Part shown: one piece after another, positions 47,599-55,947 of the stretch
How positions within the stretch are numbered: position 1 is the stretch's first letter
Layout of the letters: each line of letters begins with the position of its first letter
Source of the DNA: JALZVT01 sp964611345
GTDB lineage: Bacteria; Pseudomonadota; Gammaproteobacteria; Pseudomonadales; Azotimanducaceae
NCBI GenBank assembly: GCA_964611345.1
Contig: CAZSYU010000003.1
Location: 1 to 64,000 of the forward strand
Reading direction: 5' to 3'
Length of the DNA stretch: 64,000 bases
Made by a program: the position numbers and the translations under genes
The notes under the pieces: generated by a model
Told to the model about the DNA's origin: nothing
Database searches by the model: none
The model's input: only the letters and a program-made list of their open reading frames with translations

Positions 47599-48118
47599 CA
47601 AAAAAACCGCAGTGGACAAGAGTAGTAAACCAAAAAAAGCCCGTCGCGCACTGTGGGATAAAAAGTGGCCAGAGCACAGCGCCCTGCGCGCGAGCGTGCA
47701 ACTCACCGTACCCTTTCAAGACGCAGACCCCACTGGCATGGCCTGGCACGGCAACTACTTTCGCTACTACGATGCGGCGCGCGTTGCGTTGCTCGGCAAG
47801 CTCGACTTCGCTTATCGCAGCATGGAAGCCATCGGGCAGTTCTGGCCCATTGTTGACACCCGCTCTCGCTACGTCGGTAGCGTGGCTTACGATGACGTCA
47901 TCAGCATCAGCGCGCAATTAGTAGAATGGGAGTTTCGCCTGCGAATTTACTACCAGGTGCACAAGGCCGATGGCACGCTCGTCAATGAAGCCTGGACCGT
48001 ACAGGTGCCGGTGGGCATGCAGGCGGGCCTGCCAACGTCGAACGAACTGCTCATCATCGGTTCGCCCGAGAAGCTAATAGCGCGCATAGATTCACTGATT
48101 GATAGCAGCACGAACTAA
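47591..48118 (+). CDS. Hot-dog thioesterase (4-hydroxybenzoyl-CoA thioesterase / ApeK-like)
   Basis: 175 residues. The hot-dog thioesterase active-site segment VPFQDADPTGMAWHGNYFRYYDAARVALL (Asp, then HGNY) is typical of the 4HBT/YbgC group. A basic tail (about 1-25) precedes the domain. It would release or proofread acyl chains on the cluster ACPs. Overlaps the glycosyltransferase gene by 8 bases. Confidence 0.87.
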   Translation: MTDKKTAVDKSSKPKKARRALWDKKWPEHSALRASVQLTVPFQDADPTGMAWHGNYFRYYDAARVALLGKLDFAYRSMEAIGQFWPIVDTRSRYVGSVAYDDVISISAQLVEWEFRLRIYYQVHKADGTLVNEAWTVQVPVGMQAGLPTSNELLIIGSPEKLIARIDSLIDSSTN

Positions 48119-48679
48119 GTGAGCAGCCTGCGGCCCATAGACGTGAATGTGTCAATGGACTCGCTTGTTCCGCATCGACCGCCCATACAGTTGCTCGATC
48201 GAGTGATCGCCGCCAGCGCCGAGCGTCTATTGGCCAGCACCACGCTCACGAGGCAAGCACCGTTTAGTACAGTGGCCGGTGTTCCGGCCTGCATAGGGTT
48301 GGAATACCTTGGACAAGCTGCGGCTGCGTTTTTCAGCGCTCGCTTGCTGCTCGGCAACGCGCGCACCGAGACACCAACCCCGCGCCCGGGCATGTTAATC
48401 GGCAGCCGCAACTATAGTTGTGAACAGGGGTTTTTCCCGCTGGACCAGACCCTGTTGATCGACATAACACCAAGCAGCGCGCTTGCCGAAGCAGGTCTGG
48501 TGAAGTTTCGCGGCGCCATTCATTGTGTGGCCTCAAGTGAGCTCTCAAAACCCGGCAATCTGTCTGACCTGGAAGAATTTTTGTTTGACGCGCAACCTTT
48601 TGCGCAAGGCGATCTTTCTGTATACCTTCCGGACCCCAACCGGTTATCAGAAACACAAGCCTCGGACCAACCAAATTGA
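48119..48679 (+). CDS. 3-hydroxyacyl-ACP dehydratase (ApeP-like, COG4706)
   Basis: 186 residues, with VPHRPPIQLLDRVIAASAE and the hot-dog segment VAGVPACIGLEYLGQAAAA, matching the predicted dehydratases of aryl-polyene clusters. Second dehydratase of the locus. GTG start follows the previous stop without a gap, and the end overlaps the ketoreductase start by 4 bases. Confidence 0.85.
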   Translation: MSSLRPIDVNVSMDSLVPHRPPIQLLDRVIAASAERLLASTTLTRQAPFSTVAGVPACIGLEYLGQAAAAFFSARLLLGNARTETPTPRPGMLIGSRNYSCEQGFFPLDQTLLIDITPSSALAEAGLVKFRGAIHCVASSELSKPGNLSDLEEFLFDAQPFAQGDLSVYLPDPNRLSETQASDQPN

Positions 48680-49437
48680 CCCAGCCAAACTCCCGCCCAA
48701 CTCAACAGACCGACGACTGCATATTGGTTACGGGTGCCAGTCGCGGTATTGGCCGGGCAATAGCACAGCGCCTGGCCGCGCAGGGCTATGCCGTGGTGGT
48801 GCACTACAACAACAACGAGGCCCAGGCGCGCGATTGTGTAGCCAGCATAGAAGCAGCAGGTGGCCGCGCAAGAACCCTCGGCTTTGATGTATCTGACCGC
48901 ACCGCCGCCGCCAGCGCCCTAGAGCACGACATGCAAACTCACGGCACCTACTACGGCATCGTCCTGAATGCTGGAATCAGTCGCGATCAAGCACTGCCAA
49001 TGATGACTGGCGACGACTGGGACGCGGTGCTGCGCACTAACCTAGACGGTTTTTACAACGTCATTCAGCCTTGCATCATGCCGATGGTACGTCGCCGCAA
49101 GCCCGGTCGAATTGTAGTGATGACCTCGGTTGCCGGACTCATCGGCAATCGCGGTCAAACCAACTACGCTGCCTCCAAGGCCGGCCTGATTGGCGCTGCA
49201 AAATCTCTGGCGCTGGAAATGGCCAAGCGCAACATCACCGTCAACTGCGTGGCGCCGGGGCTCATCGACACCGACATGGCCGAGGGCGCTCCCGTTGAAT
49301 TTATAAAGAACGCGATTCCCCTCCGCAGGCTGGGCCAGGTTGATGAGGTTGCCGGACTCGTCGCGTTTCTGTGTTCGGCGGATGCGAGTTATATCACCCG
49401 TCAGGTTATCGGCGTGGATGGCGGACTGGCGGGTTAA
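48676..49437 (+). CDS. 3-oxoacyl-ACP reductase, FabG/ApeQ-like
   Basis: 253 residues of the classical SDR fold. NADP-binding TGASRGIGRAIAQ near the N-terminus, the active-site serine in VVMTSVAGL and YAASKAGL (YxxxK); PGLIDTDMAE follows. It reduces the 3-oxo group formed by the cluster ketosynthases. TTG start inside the preceding gene's end. A Gly-rich C-terminus (VDGGLAG) is as in FabG. Confidence 0.92.
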   Translation: MTQPNSRPTQQTDDCILVTGASRGIGRAIAQRLAAQGYAVVVHYNNNEAQARDCVASIEAAGGRARTLGFDVSDRTAAASALEHDMQTHGTYYGIVLNAGISRDQALPMMTGDDWDAVLRTNLDGFYNVIQPCIMPMVRRRKPGRIVVMTSVAGLIGNRGQTNYAASKAGLIGAAKSLALEMAKRNITVNCVAPGLIDTDMAEGAPVEFIKNAIPLRRLGQVDEVAGLVAFLCSADASYITRQVIGVDGGLAG

Positions 49438-49453
49438 GGGAGTAACTTAAGGC

Positions 49454-50677
49454 ATGGAGAATAGAGTAGTCATTACTGGCGTCGGCAGTATCTCGCCGCT
49501 GGGTCACGACTGGCCGAGCGTTCGACAAGCCCTTCGGGAAGGACGTTGTGGTATCGAGCACATGCCCGAGTGGGAACGCATCGAAGGCCTGGTATGCCAC
49601 ATGGCAGCGCCCTGCGAGTTTAGCCCTCCCGCCCACTACCGACGGCGTGTGTTACGCAGTATGGGCCGCGTGGCCCAACTTGCGGTACGGGCCAGCGAAC
49701 TCGCACTCGAACAGGCGGGTATTGCCAAGGGTGACGAGATACTCACCAGTGGCCAGGCCGGGGTGGCCTATGGCTCCGCCCAGGGCAGTGTCGAGGGCAT
49801 GCAGGAATTTTTTGGCCTGCTGAATGACCAAACCACCGCCGAACTGAAGTCCACCAGCTATATCCGCGCGATGACCCACACCGCACCCGTGAACATCGGC
49901 GTATTTTTTGGACTCACCGGGCGCGTCATCACCACCACCACCGCCTGCACGGCATCAAGCCAGGCCATCGGCTACGCCTTTGAGGCGATAAAAGCCGGGC
50001 AACAAACGTTAATGCTGGCAGGCGGTGCTGACGAACTCACAGCCATTCACAGTGCTGTATTCGACTCGTTGCTCGCCACCAGTAAAAGCAACAACTCTCC
50101 AGCCACTGCATCCCGCCCCTTCGACGCCGAGCGCGACGGGCTGGTGTTGGGAGAAGGTGCCTGTACTTTTGTGCTGGAAGAGCTCGAACACGCCCGCATC
50201 CGCGGGGCCAACATTCTTGGCGAAGTGGTTGGTTTTGCCACCAATGCAGATGGCGCCCATATCACAAGACCACAAGCAGCCACCCAGACCCGCTGCATTG
50301 CAATGGCTCTCGAATCGGCACACCTTAACGCCAGTGATATCGGCTATGTCAGCGCTCATGCTACGGCGACAGAGTATGGCGATGCTGCAGAGGCAGAAGC
50401 ACTGCTAGAAGTCATGGACAACGTACCCGTCGCCTCATTGAAGGGTCACATTGGCCATACTCTGGGCGCCTGTGGCTCACTCGAAGCCTGGGCCGCACTC
50501 ATGATGATGCGGGACGGCTGGTTCGCCCCAACACTTAATCTGCAAAATCCGAACTGCGCAAAACTTGATTACCTGACCGGCGATGGCCGGGAGATAACAA
50601 CCGATTACGTAATGAGTAATAATTTTGCGTTTGGCGGCATCAACACGTCGCTAATCCTGCGAAGATACAGCACCTAA
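49454..50677 (+). CDS. Beta-ketoacyl-ACP synthase (ApeR/FabF-like)
   Basis: 407 residues. Catalytic Cys in TTTTACTASSQAIGYAFEA, His in YVSAHATATEYGDAAE and His in SLKGHIGHTLGACGSLEA; the C-terminus FAFGGINTSLIL matches FabF-type enzymes. In aryl-polyene synthesis the ApeR type performs the first condensation with the aryl starter. 16 bases after the reductase stop. It is the third ketosynthase-family protein in the locus (with 41512-42345 and 42342-43580). Confidence 0.92.
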   Translation: MENRVVITGVGSISPLGHDWPSVRQALREGRCGIEHMPEWERIEGLVCHMAAPCEFSPPAHYRRRVLRSMGRVAQLAVRASELALEQAGIAKGDEILTSGQAGVAYGSAQGSVEGMQEFFGLLNDQTTAELKSTSYIRAMTHTAPVNIGVFFGLTGRVITTTTACTASSQAIGYAFEAIKAGQQTLMLAGGADELTAIHSAVFDSLLATSKSNNSPATASRPFDAERDGLVLGEGACTFVLEELEHARIRGANILGEVVGFATNADGAHITRPQAATQTRCIAMALESAHLNASDIGYVSAHATATEYGDAAEAEALLEVMDNVPVASLKGHIGHTLGACGSLEAWAALMMMRDGWFAPTLNLQNPNCAKLDYLTGDGREITTDYVMSNNFAFGGINTSLILRRYST

Positions 50678-50688
50678 ACGAGAATCAT

Positions 50689-52242
50689 ATGACACCAATT
50701 ATTCACAAAAGCCCCCTACCCGAGGTGGACATTCCTGCGGTTACCATCACCGCACACATTTTACGTCGCGCAACTGAGCTGGCCGATCGGGTAGCCATCC
50801 GCGATGCCGCGGGCACAAGCTCCTACACCTATGCCGAACTGAGCAAGGCGATCCATTCGCTGGCCGGGGGGCTGGCGCAGCGTGGCATTGCACCAGGCAA
50901 GATTGTTGGTCTCATGGCGCCTAACTTGCCTGAGTACGCCATCGTTTTTCATGGCGTTGCGGTTGCAGGGGCTGCGGTTAGTACTATCAATCCAACCTAT
51001 GGCGCAAAGGAAGTTCGCCATCAGCTCAACGATTCAGGCGCATCGATACTGTTCACCATTGGCATGTTTGTCGAAACGGCGCTCGAGGCCATAAAGGACA
51101 CTTCTGTTGCAGAAATTGTTGTTATTGGCGACGCCCTCCCCGGCACCACTGCTATGGCTGATATCTTCGCCGAACCCATTGAGCAAGTGCCGGTTGATCT
51201 TGCGACCCACACCGTTGTGCTGCCTTACTCTTCGGGCACCACCGGACTACCCAAGGGCGTCATGCTCTCGCACAAAAATCTGGTCGCAAACATCGAGCAA
51301 TGCCAGCACGCGATTATTTACACAGACAACGAGGTGGCACTCGCCGCCTTGCCGTTCTTTCATATCTACGGCATGCAAGTGTTAATGAACGGGCTACTCG
51401 CCAATGGCGTTACCGCCATCACCATGCCGCGCTTCGACATGGTCGAGGCATTGCAGGCCGTGCAAGAACTAAAGATCACGCGCTTCTTTGCCGTGCCACC
51501 GATGATCCTCGGTCTTGCTAACGCGCCGGTCGTCGACGACTATGACACCTCATCCATTCGCCAGGTCTTCTCCGGCGCGGCTCCGTTAGGTGCAGAACTT
51601 GCCGCCGCTGCTGCTGCGCGACTGGGCTGCGAAGTGGTGCAAGGCTTTGGCATGACCGAACTAAGCCCGGTGAGTCATTCCACACCCGAAGGTGACTATC
51701 GCCCCGGAACCAGCGGCGTGACCGTTTCTAACACCGAAACCCGCATAGTCGACCCGGAAACCGGAGCAGATCAGCCCGTGGGCGAACGCGGCGAGGTGTG
51801 GGTGCGCGGCCCTCAGGTCATGCTTGGCTACTTAAACAACGCAGCGGCAACCGCTGAAACCATCGACGATGAGGGTTGGTTGCACACTGGCGACATTGGC
51901 ATTATCGACGAGCATGCCCACATGTCGATTGTCGATCGCATGAAAGAGCTGATCAAATTCAAGGGCTTTCAGGTGGCGCCCGCCGAACTCGAGGCCTTGC
52001 TCATCACCCATCCAAAAATTGCTGACGTTGCGGTGATTGGCGTGCCCGACGACGAAGCCGGAGAGATTCCAAAGGCCTTTGTCACCACCCCACCGGGCGA
52101 GACCATAACGCTCGAGGAAATTCAGGCGTTGGTGAGTGAAAACCTGGTGAGCTACAAGCAAATCAAACAGTTTGAAGTGATCGAGGCAATCCCAAAAAGT
52201 GCATCTGGCAAGATTCTGCGGAAGGACTTACGCAACCAGTAA
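50689..52242 (+). CDS. 4-coumarate-CoA ligase-like AMP-dependent synthetase
   Basis: 517 residues with the complete ANL motif set: VLPYSSGTTGLPKGVMLSHKN, GFGMTELSPVSH, GWLHTGDIG, VDRMKELIKFKGFQVAP and the catalytic Lys in IPKSASGKILRKDLR. It forms acyl- or aryl-CoA through an adenylate. 11 bases downstream of the ketosynthase, so probably cotranscribed with the pigment genes, but it could equally serve aromatic or fatty acid catabolism. Substrate unknown. The end is 1 base from the convergent P450 stop. Confidence 0.9.
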   Translation: MTPIIHKSPLPEVDIPAVTITAHILRRATELADRVAIRDAAGTSSYTYAELSKAIHSLAGGLAQRGIAPGKIVGLMAPNLPEYAIVFHGVAVAGAAVSTINPTYGAKEVRHQLNDSGASILFTIGMFVETALEAIKDTSVAEIVVIGDALPGTTAMADIFAEPIEQVPVDLATHTVVLPYSSGTTGLPKGVMLSHKNLVANIEQCQHAIIYTDNEVALAALPFFHIYGMQVLMNGLLANGVTAITMPRFDMVEALQAVQELKITRFFAVPPMILGLANAPVVDDYDTSSIRQVFSGAAPLGAELAAAAAARLGCEVVQGFGMTELSPVSHSTPEGDYRPGTSGVTVSNTETRIVDPETGADQPVGERGEVWVRGPQVMLGYLNNAAATAETIDDEGWLHTGDIGIIDEHAHMSIVDRMKELIKFKGFQVAPAELEALLITHPKIADVAVIGVPDDEAGEIPKAFVTTPPGETITLEEIQALVSENLVSYKQIKQFEVIEAIPKSASGKILRKDLRNQ

Positions 52243-52243
52243 G

Positions 52244-53476
52244 TCAGAGCGCCTGCACCTTAACGTGCAGTGACTTAAGCCCTCTAACCGATAGACCGGT
52301 CTTGTACTCTGGCTCACCACGAGAACAGACAATCGTCTGCGTCTTGGCAAGCAGAGCAGAGAACAGAATATCCATACTAAGCCGGGCCAGATGGTTGCCC
52401 AGACAAAAGTGCGCGCCACCGCCAAACGCCAGATGGCGGTTGGGCCAGCGCGCAACGTCAAACGTATCAGCGTCAGGAAACACGTCCGTGTCTCGATTAG
52501 CCGCGCCATACAGCAAACCAAAACGCGAACCCGCTGGAAACTGTTGATCGTTAAACTCTAACTCAGCAGTAGCGTAGCGATGAAAAAATGGCAGTGGTGA
52601 TTCGAACCGAAACATCTCCTGAATCGCGGTTTTCATCAGTGCGGGATCGCCCCGGAGTTTTTGCAGCTGCTCTGGGTGACTAAGCAGGCTGTACATACCC
52701 GTACCCATAACATCTAGGGTTGACCCGTGCCCGGCCATCACAATAAGCATGCAGGTCGAGTAGAGTTCATCGTGATTGATGTGACCGGCAGTTTCTACTT
52801 CGATAAGTCTGCTGAGCAAATCATCTCGTGGTGCATGACTGCGTTCACCAACAAGCGTTTGCAAATACTCATAAAACGCCCGAGTCGATTCCTCGGCGAG
52901 CTGCTTTTTGGCAGCAGTTCGATCCACATCAAAAAACTGCACAATGTCTTCTGACCAGCGCCGAATCTGTGCGCAGTCCGCCAGCGGCACGCCCATGAGC
53001 ATGCCAATGGTATAGCCGGGTATGTGCGCCGCGAGATCTGCAATGAAGTCAAACTCACCCAATTGCAGCGCGTCATCCACCAGGGATTCAATGTGTGGCG
53101 CAAGACGGTCACGTAACCTCGCGATCGGCGCCGGGCCAAAAAACTGAAACACCTGTGCGCGCAATCGATCGTGCACCTCACCATCGCTATCCAGCATGCT
53201 GAATTGCACAAATCGGGCGTGGTGTGGCATGTCGTGCCAGTTGTCACGGCGCTTTTGTTCTGCGATTTGTTCAGGCGTATGCAACGTATCCAGTGTGCGC
53301 AGCATCGATCGATCTTTAACCAGCGCAGTCACATCGTCGAAGCGCGCCACCAAAAACATTGAGTGCGGCTCGTACCACTGAAGCCCTTCGGTCTCGCGCA
53401 ACCGACGGTACGAAAGATACGGATCACGCGCGAAGGATGCCGATAGAGGGTCAAAATCTGCGTGAGGAGCTGTCAT
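52244..53476 (-). CDS. Cytochrome P450 with altered I-helix
   Basis: 410 residues, bacterial class I size with no membrane anchor. The heme loop FGGGAHFCLGNHLA puts the cysteine ligand at 358; the K-helix EMFR is at 287-290. The I-helix reads AGHGST (248-253), where P450s usually have an acid-threonine pair (A-G-x-[DE]-T-T), so both positions are changed. It shares the intergenic side with the flavoprotein gene downstream (53512); about 35 bases separate them. No ferredoxin or ferredoxin reductase in the window. Substrate unknown; tailoring of the pigment or steroid/terpene oxidation are possible. Confidence 0.93.
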   Translation of the reverse strand: MTAPHADFDPLSASFARDPYLSYRRLRETEGLQWYEPHSMFLVARFDDVTALVKDRSMLRTLDTLHTPEQIAEQKRRDNWHDMPHHARFVQFSMLDSDGEVHDRLRAQVFQFFGPAPIARLRDRLAPHIESLVDDALQLGEFDFIADLAAHIPGYTIGMLMGVPLADCAQIRRWSEDIVQFFDVDRTAAKKQLAEESTRAFYEYLQTLVGERSHAPRDDLLSRLIEVETAGHINHDELYSTCMLIVMAGHGSTLDVMGTGMYSLLSHPEQLQKLRGDPALMKTAIQEMFRFESPLPFFHRYATAELEFNDQQFPAGSRFGLLYGAANRDTDVFPDADTFDVARWPNRHLAFGGGAHFCLGNHLARLSMDILFSALLAKTQTIVCSRGEPEYKTGLSVRGLKSLHVKVQAL

Positions 53477-53511
53477 TCAACAACAGCGTAAGCACGAACG
53501 CCGCGCAAGCC

Positions 53512-54891
53512 CTACACCATGATCTGTTCGTCTTTGAACTTTAGTTTCGCGTTGCGGCGTCGACGGCGCCAGGCACGATAGGTTTCTGGCAAGCGCAATA
53601 GTCGATTCGCCTGATAGATACCGCGGAACGCCAATATGCGTTTGCGAATTGCACTGGAGCCATCGCCATTGCCAGCCAGCATAGAAATCACCGACTGCTC
53701 AATTTGCCAATCGTTGCGCGGGAAGCGAAACAGATCGCGCATGGTGGGCGTGGTAAAGCGATAAATAAACCAGGTAAAGGAGGCGATCTTGCTGGTTACA
53801 GCGCGCTCGTAAGACCGTGCCGCTCGGGTGTAGGCCAACCCGCCTTCGGTGAGCGAGGCATTAACCACCGCCACCGCGCGTTCCGCGCTACTCATCGCGA
53901 GATACACGCCACTCGAAAACACCGGGTCAACAAAGGCGTAGGCATCGCCCACCAGCAAATAGCCGTCACCGCACAGACGCTCGGAGCGATAGGAATAGTT
54001 GCCGGTGGCCCGAACGGGCTCAACCGCCACGGCGTCCTTCATGCGCTCACCTGCGGCCTGGGAGCGCGCCAGCGTTTGCCGCAAAAAAGTCTCGTTATCG
54101 GTATCCCGCAGTTTCAAATAGTCAGGCCAACAGACCGCCCCCACGCTCATACGGCCGTTCTGCAGAGGGATCATCCAAATCCAGCCCTGATCGAACCAAT
54201 AGATGCTGATGTTGCCAGCGTCTTCGCCTGCGCGATAAGGCACTCCAGTGAAGTGGCCAAATATCGCAGCACTTGCGTGTTTGGTGTTTTTCTTCTGCCA
54301 GCGATTCTTTTTTGCCATGAAACTGTCACGGCCCGAAGCGTCAACCACAAAGCGCGCCGGCACTCGGGCTGTTTCTCCAACACCATTCTCACAGGTAACG
54401 TGCAGCAATCCGTCGGCATCGCGTTCTTCAACCTGTTTTACCGTGCAGCGCTCGAACGTTTTTACGCCATGCGCGCGGGCATTGTTAAACAGCAACTCAT
54501 CAAACTGCGAACGCGTAATTTCAAAAGCGTGAGACGGTGAATCACCAAGGGCACGGTCAAAGCGAAAGGTTTGCACAACACTGCTTTCGCCATCTACCTC
54601 GCAGGTAAAGTCTGCGCCTGCCTTGCGTACGCCCATCGCTTTAACTTCATCGAGAACCCCAAGCCGCTCAAGAATTGGCAGGTTGTTGGGCAACAGAGAT
54701 TCGCCAATGTGAAAGCGCGGGTGCTGCGCCTTTTCGAGTTGCACAACACTGTGGCCAGCGTCGGCCAACAAGGTCGCAATAGTGCTGCCACCTGGCCCAC
54801 CGCCAATGACCACAACATCGCTGAGCGCTGCCTCGGGCAGGGCCAGCGGCTCGGGCGCATGAGAATTGACGGTGTCGGGCAAGGCGCTCAT
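53512..54891 (-). CDS. Second flavin-dependent halogenase-like protein
   Basis: 459 residues. FAD-binding GGGPGG (30-35), GESLLP (63-68), Lys90 in GVRKAGADF at the position of the halogenase lysine, and WIWMIP (237-242) fitting WxWxIP. FVDPVFSSGVYLAM is the second FAD-contact region. Upstream of the P450 on the same strand, so the two may form a unit. Could be a phenolic-type halogenase or a related monooxygenase; the motif favours the former. Confidence 0.82.
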   Translation of the reverse strand: MSALPDTVNSHAPEPLALPEAALSDVVVIGGGPGGSTIATLLADAGHSVVQLEKAQHPRFHIGESLLPNNLPILERLGVLDEVKAMGVRKAGADFTCEVDGESSVVQTFRFDRALGDSPSHAFEITRSQFDELLFNNARAHGVKTFERCTVKQVEERDADGLLHVTCENGVGETARVPARFVVDASGRDSFMAKKNRWQKKNTKHASAAIFGHFTGVPYRAGEDAGNISIYWFDQGWIWMIPLQNGRMSVGAVCWPDYLKLRDTDNETFLRQTLARSQAAGERMKDAVAVEPVRATGNYSYRSERLCGDGYLLVGDAYAFVDPVFSSGVYLAMSSAERAVAVVNASLTEGGLAYTRAARSYERAVTSKIASFTWFIYRFTTPTMRDLFRFPRNDWQIEQSVISMLAGNGDGSSAIRKRILAFRGIYQANRLLRLPETYRAWRRRRRNAKLKFKDEQIMV

Positions 54892-55067
54892 AAGCGTGCG
54901 ATCGACTCTTTACTGCCTGGGAGGTGCCAAAGTTTACACAAATCAAGCGTTTATCGAGAGCTAACCGACCCGAATCGGCACGCTAACAGCTGTATAAAAG
55001 TAATGACTTTGTCAGGTACCTTGAAAAAACCTTGCCGCCGGGACCGCAGGACTCTAGCCTGTTTCGA

Positions 55068-55913
55068 ATGAAAAATAGCAACCGAAACACCGTCTTCACC
55101 CGCTTCGGCACCCTGTCCAAAGCGGCCGCACTCTTCGCCACTGCGGCAACGCTTGTGTTGTCGACCAACAGTGTCTGGGCCAACACCACATCCAGCTCGC
55201 AGCTTATCGGTCATCCAGTGGTTACCGATGCCGGCGAACGACTCGGCAATGTGGAAGATCTGGCGATCGATCCGACCAGCGGTCAGGTGTCCTTTGTGGT
55301 GATCTCGATCGGTAGCTTTCTTGTTGAGAACAGCCTCATAGCGGTTGATGCCAATGCGCTAGCGACCGTTGCCGGAGGCGAACCCATGGTGCTGCGCACC
55401 GACGATCTCGAAGTAGCCCACCGCTTCAACGCTGACAACTACCCCAGTGCCGCGGACGTAAGAGCAGCAGGCAGCAGCAGCTCGGCGGACAATGGCTCAC
55501 AAGACAATGGCTCACAAGACAATGGCTCACAAGACAATGGCTCACAAGGAGACACTTCCAGTACAGGCTCGGTGTTGTCAACAACAGGCAGCGCAACGAT
55601 CACGGCAGGCAACAGAAAGGCCACTTACGAAAACGGCAAGCTAGAAATGGTAAACGGTCCGATGCGCCGCACGCGGGCTTCCGGCCGGTCAGAAAATCGC
55701 TCGACAAGACGAGGAAGCGTTATTCCAAACTTCAAAAATGTCGACACCAACCGGGATGGCCGCCTGAGCAGAGCCGAGATTGGCGCGCAGCTCAATCAAA
55801 ATTCGAGCTTTGACGATCTCGACACCGATGCTAATGGCCGCATCGATGATTTTGAATACGCGGCCTACCTCGAACGGCTCGCGAGCGAGCGTCGCTGGGT
55901 AGGCAACCGCTAG
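55068..55913 (+). CDS. PRC-barrel protein with DNGSQ repeats and EF-hand-like motifs
   Basis: About 281 residues from ATG 55068 (the frame opens 36 bases earlier). A signal peptide (KAAALFATAATLVLSTNSVWA) leads into a PRC-barrel domain (about 42-115, LIGHPVVTDAGERLGNVEDLAID). A linker with four DNGSQ repeats follows, then two calcium-binding-like loops near the C-terminus, DTNRDGRLSRAE and DTDANGRIDDFEY. Periplasmic, possibly calcium-responsive. A TATAAA at 54993-54998 may be its -10. Function unknown. Confidence 0.75.
   Translation: MKNSNRNTVFTRFGTLSKAAALFATAATLVLSTNSVWANTTSSSQLIGHPVVTDAGERLGNVEDLAIDPTSGQVSFVVISIGSFLVENSLIAVDANALATVAGGEPMVLRTDDLEVAHRFNADNYPSAADVRAAGSSSSADNGSQDNGSQDNGSQDNGSQGDTSSTGSVLSTTGSATITAGNRKATYENGKLEMVNGPMRRTRASGRSENRSTRRGSVIPNFKNVDTNRDGRLSRAEIGAQLNQNSSFDDLDTDANGRIDDFEYAAYLERLASERRWVGNR
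55488..55547 (+). repeat. 15-bp tandem repeat, four copies, in coding sequence
   Basis: Four exact copies of gacaatggctcacaa encode DNGSQ each. Exact nucleotide identity suggests recent or ongoing slippage expansion; length change keeps the reading frame. Confidence 0.9.
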
Positions 55914-55923
55914 TCTAACCGTC

Positions 55924-55947
55924 TAACCGCCCGCGGAGGCGCGGTTA
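55924..55947. terminator. Candidate bidirectional transcription terminator hairpin
   Basis: Between the PRC-barrel gene and the convergent acyl-CoA dehydrogenase gene, TAACCGC (55924-55930) pairs with GCGGTTA (55941-55947) with a 10-base loop. It has no T-run, so termination would be weak or of another type. It overlaps the stop codon of the dehydrogenase. Confidence 0.35.
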
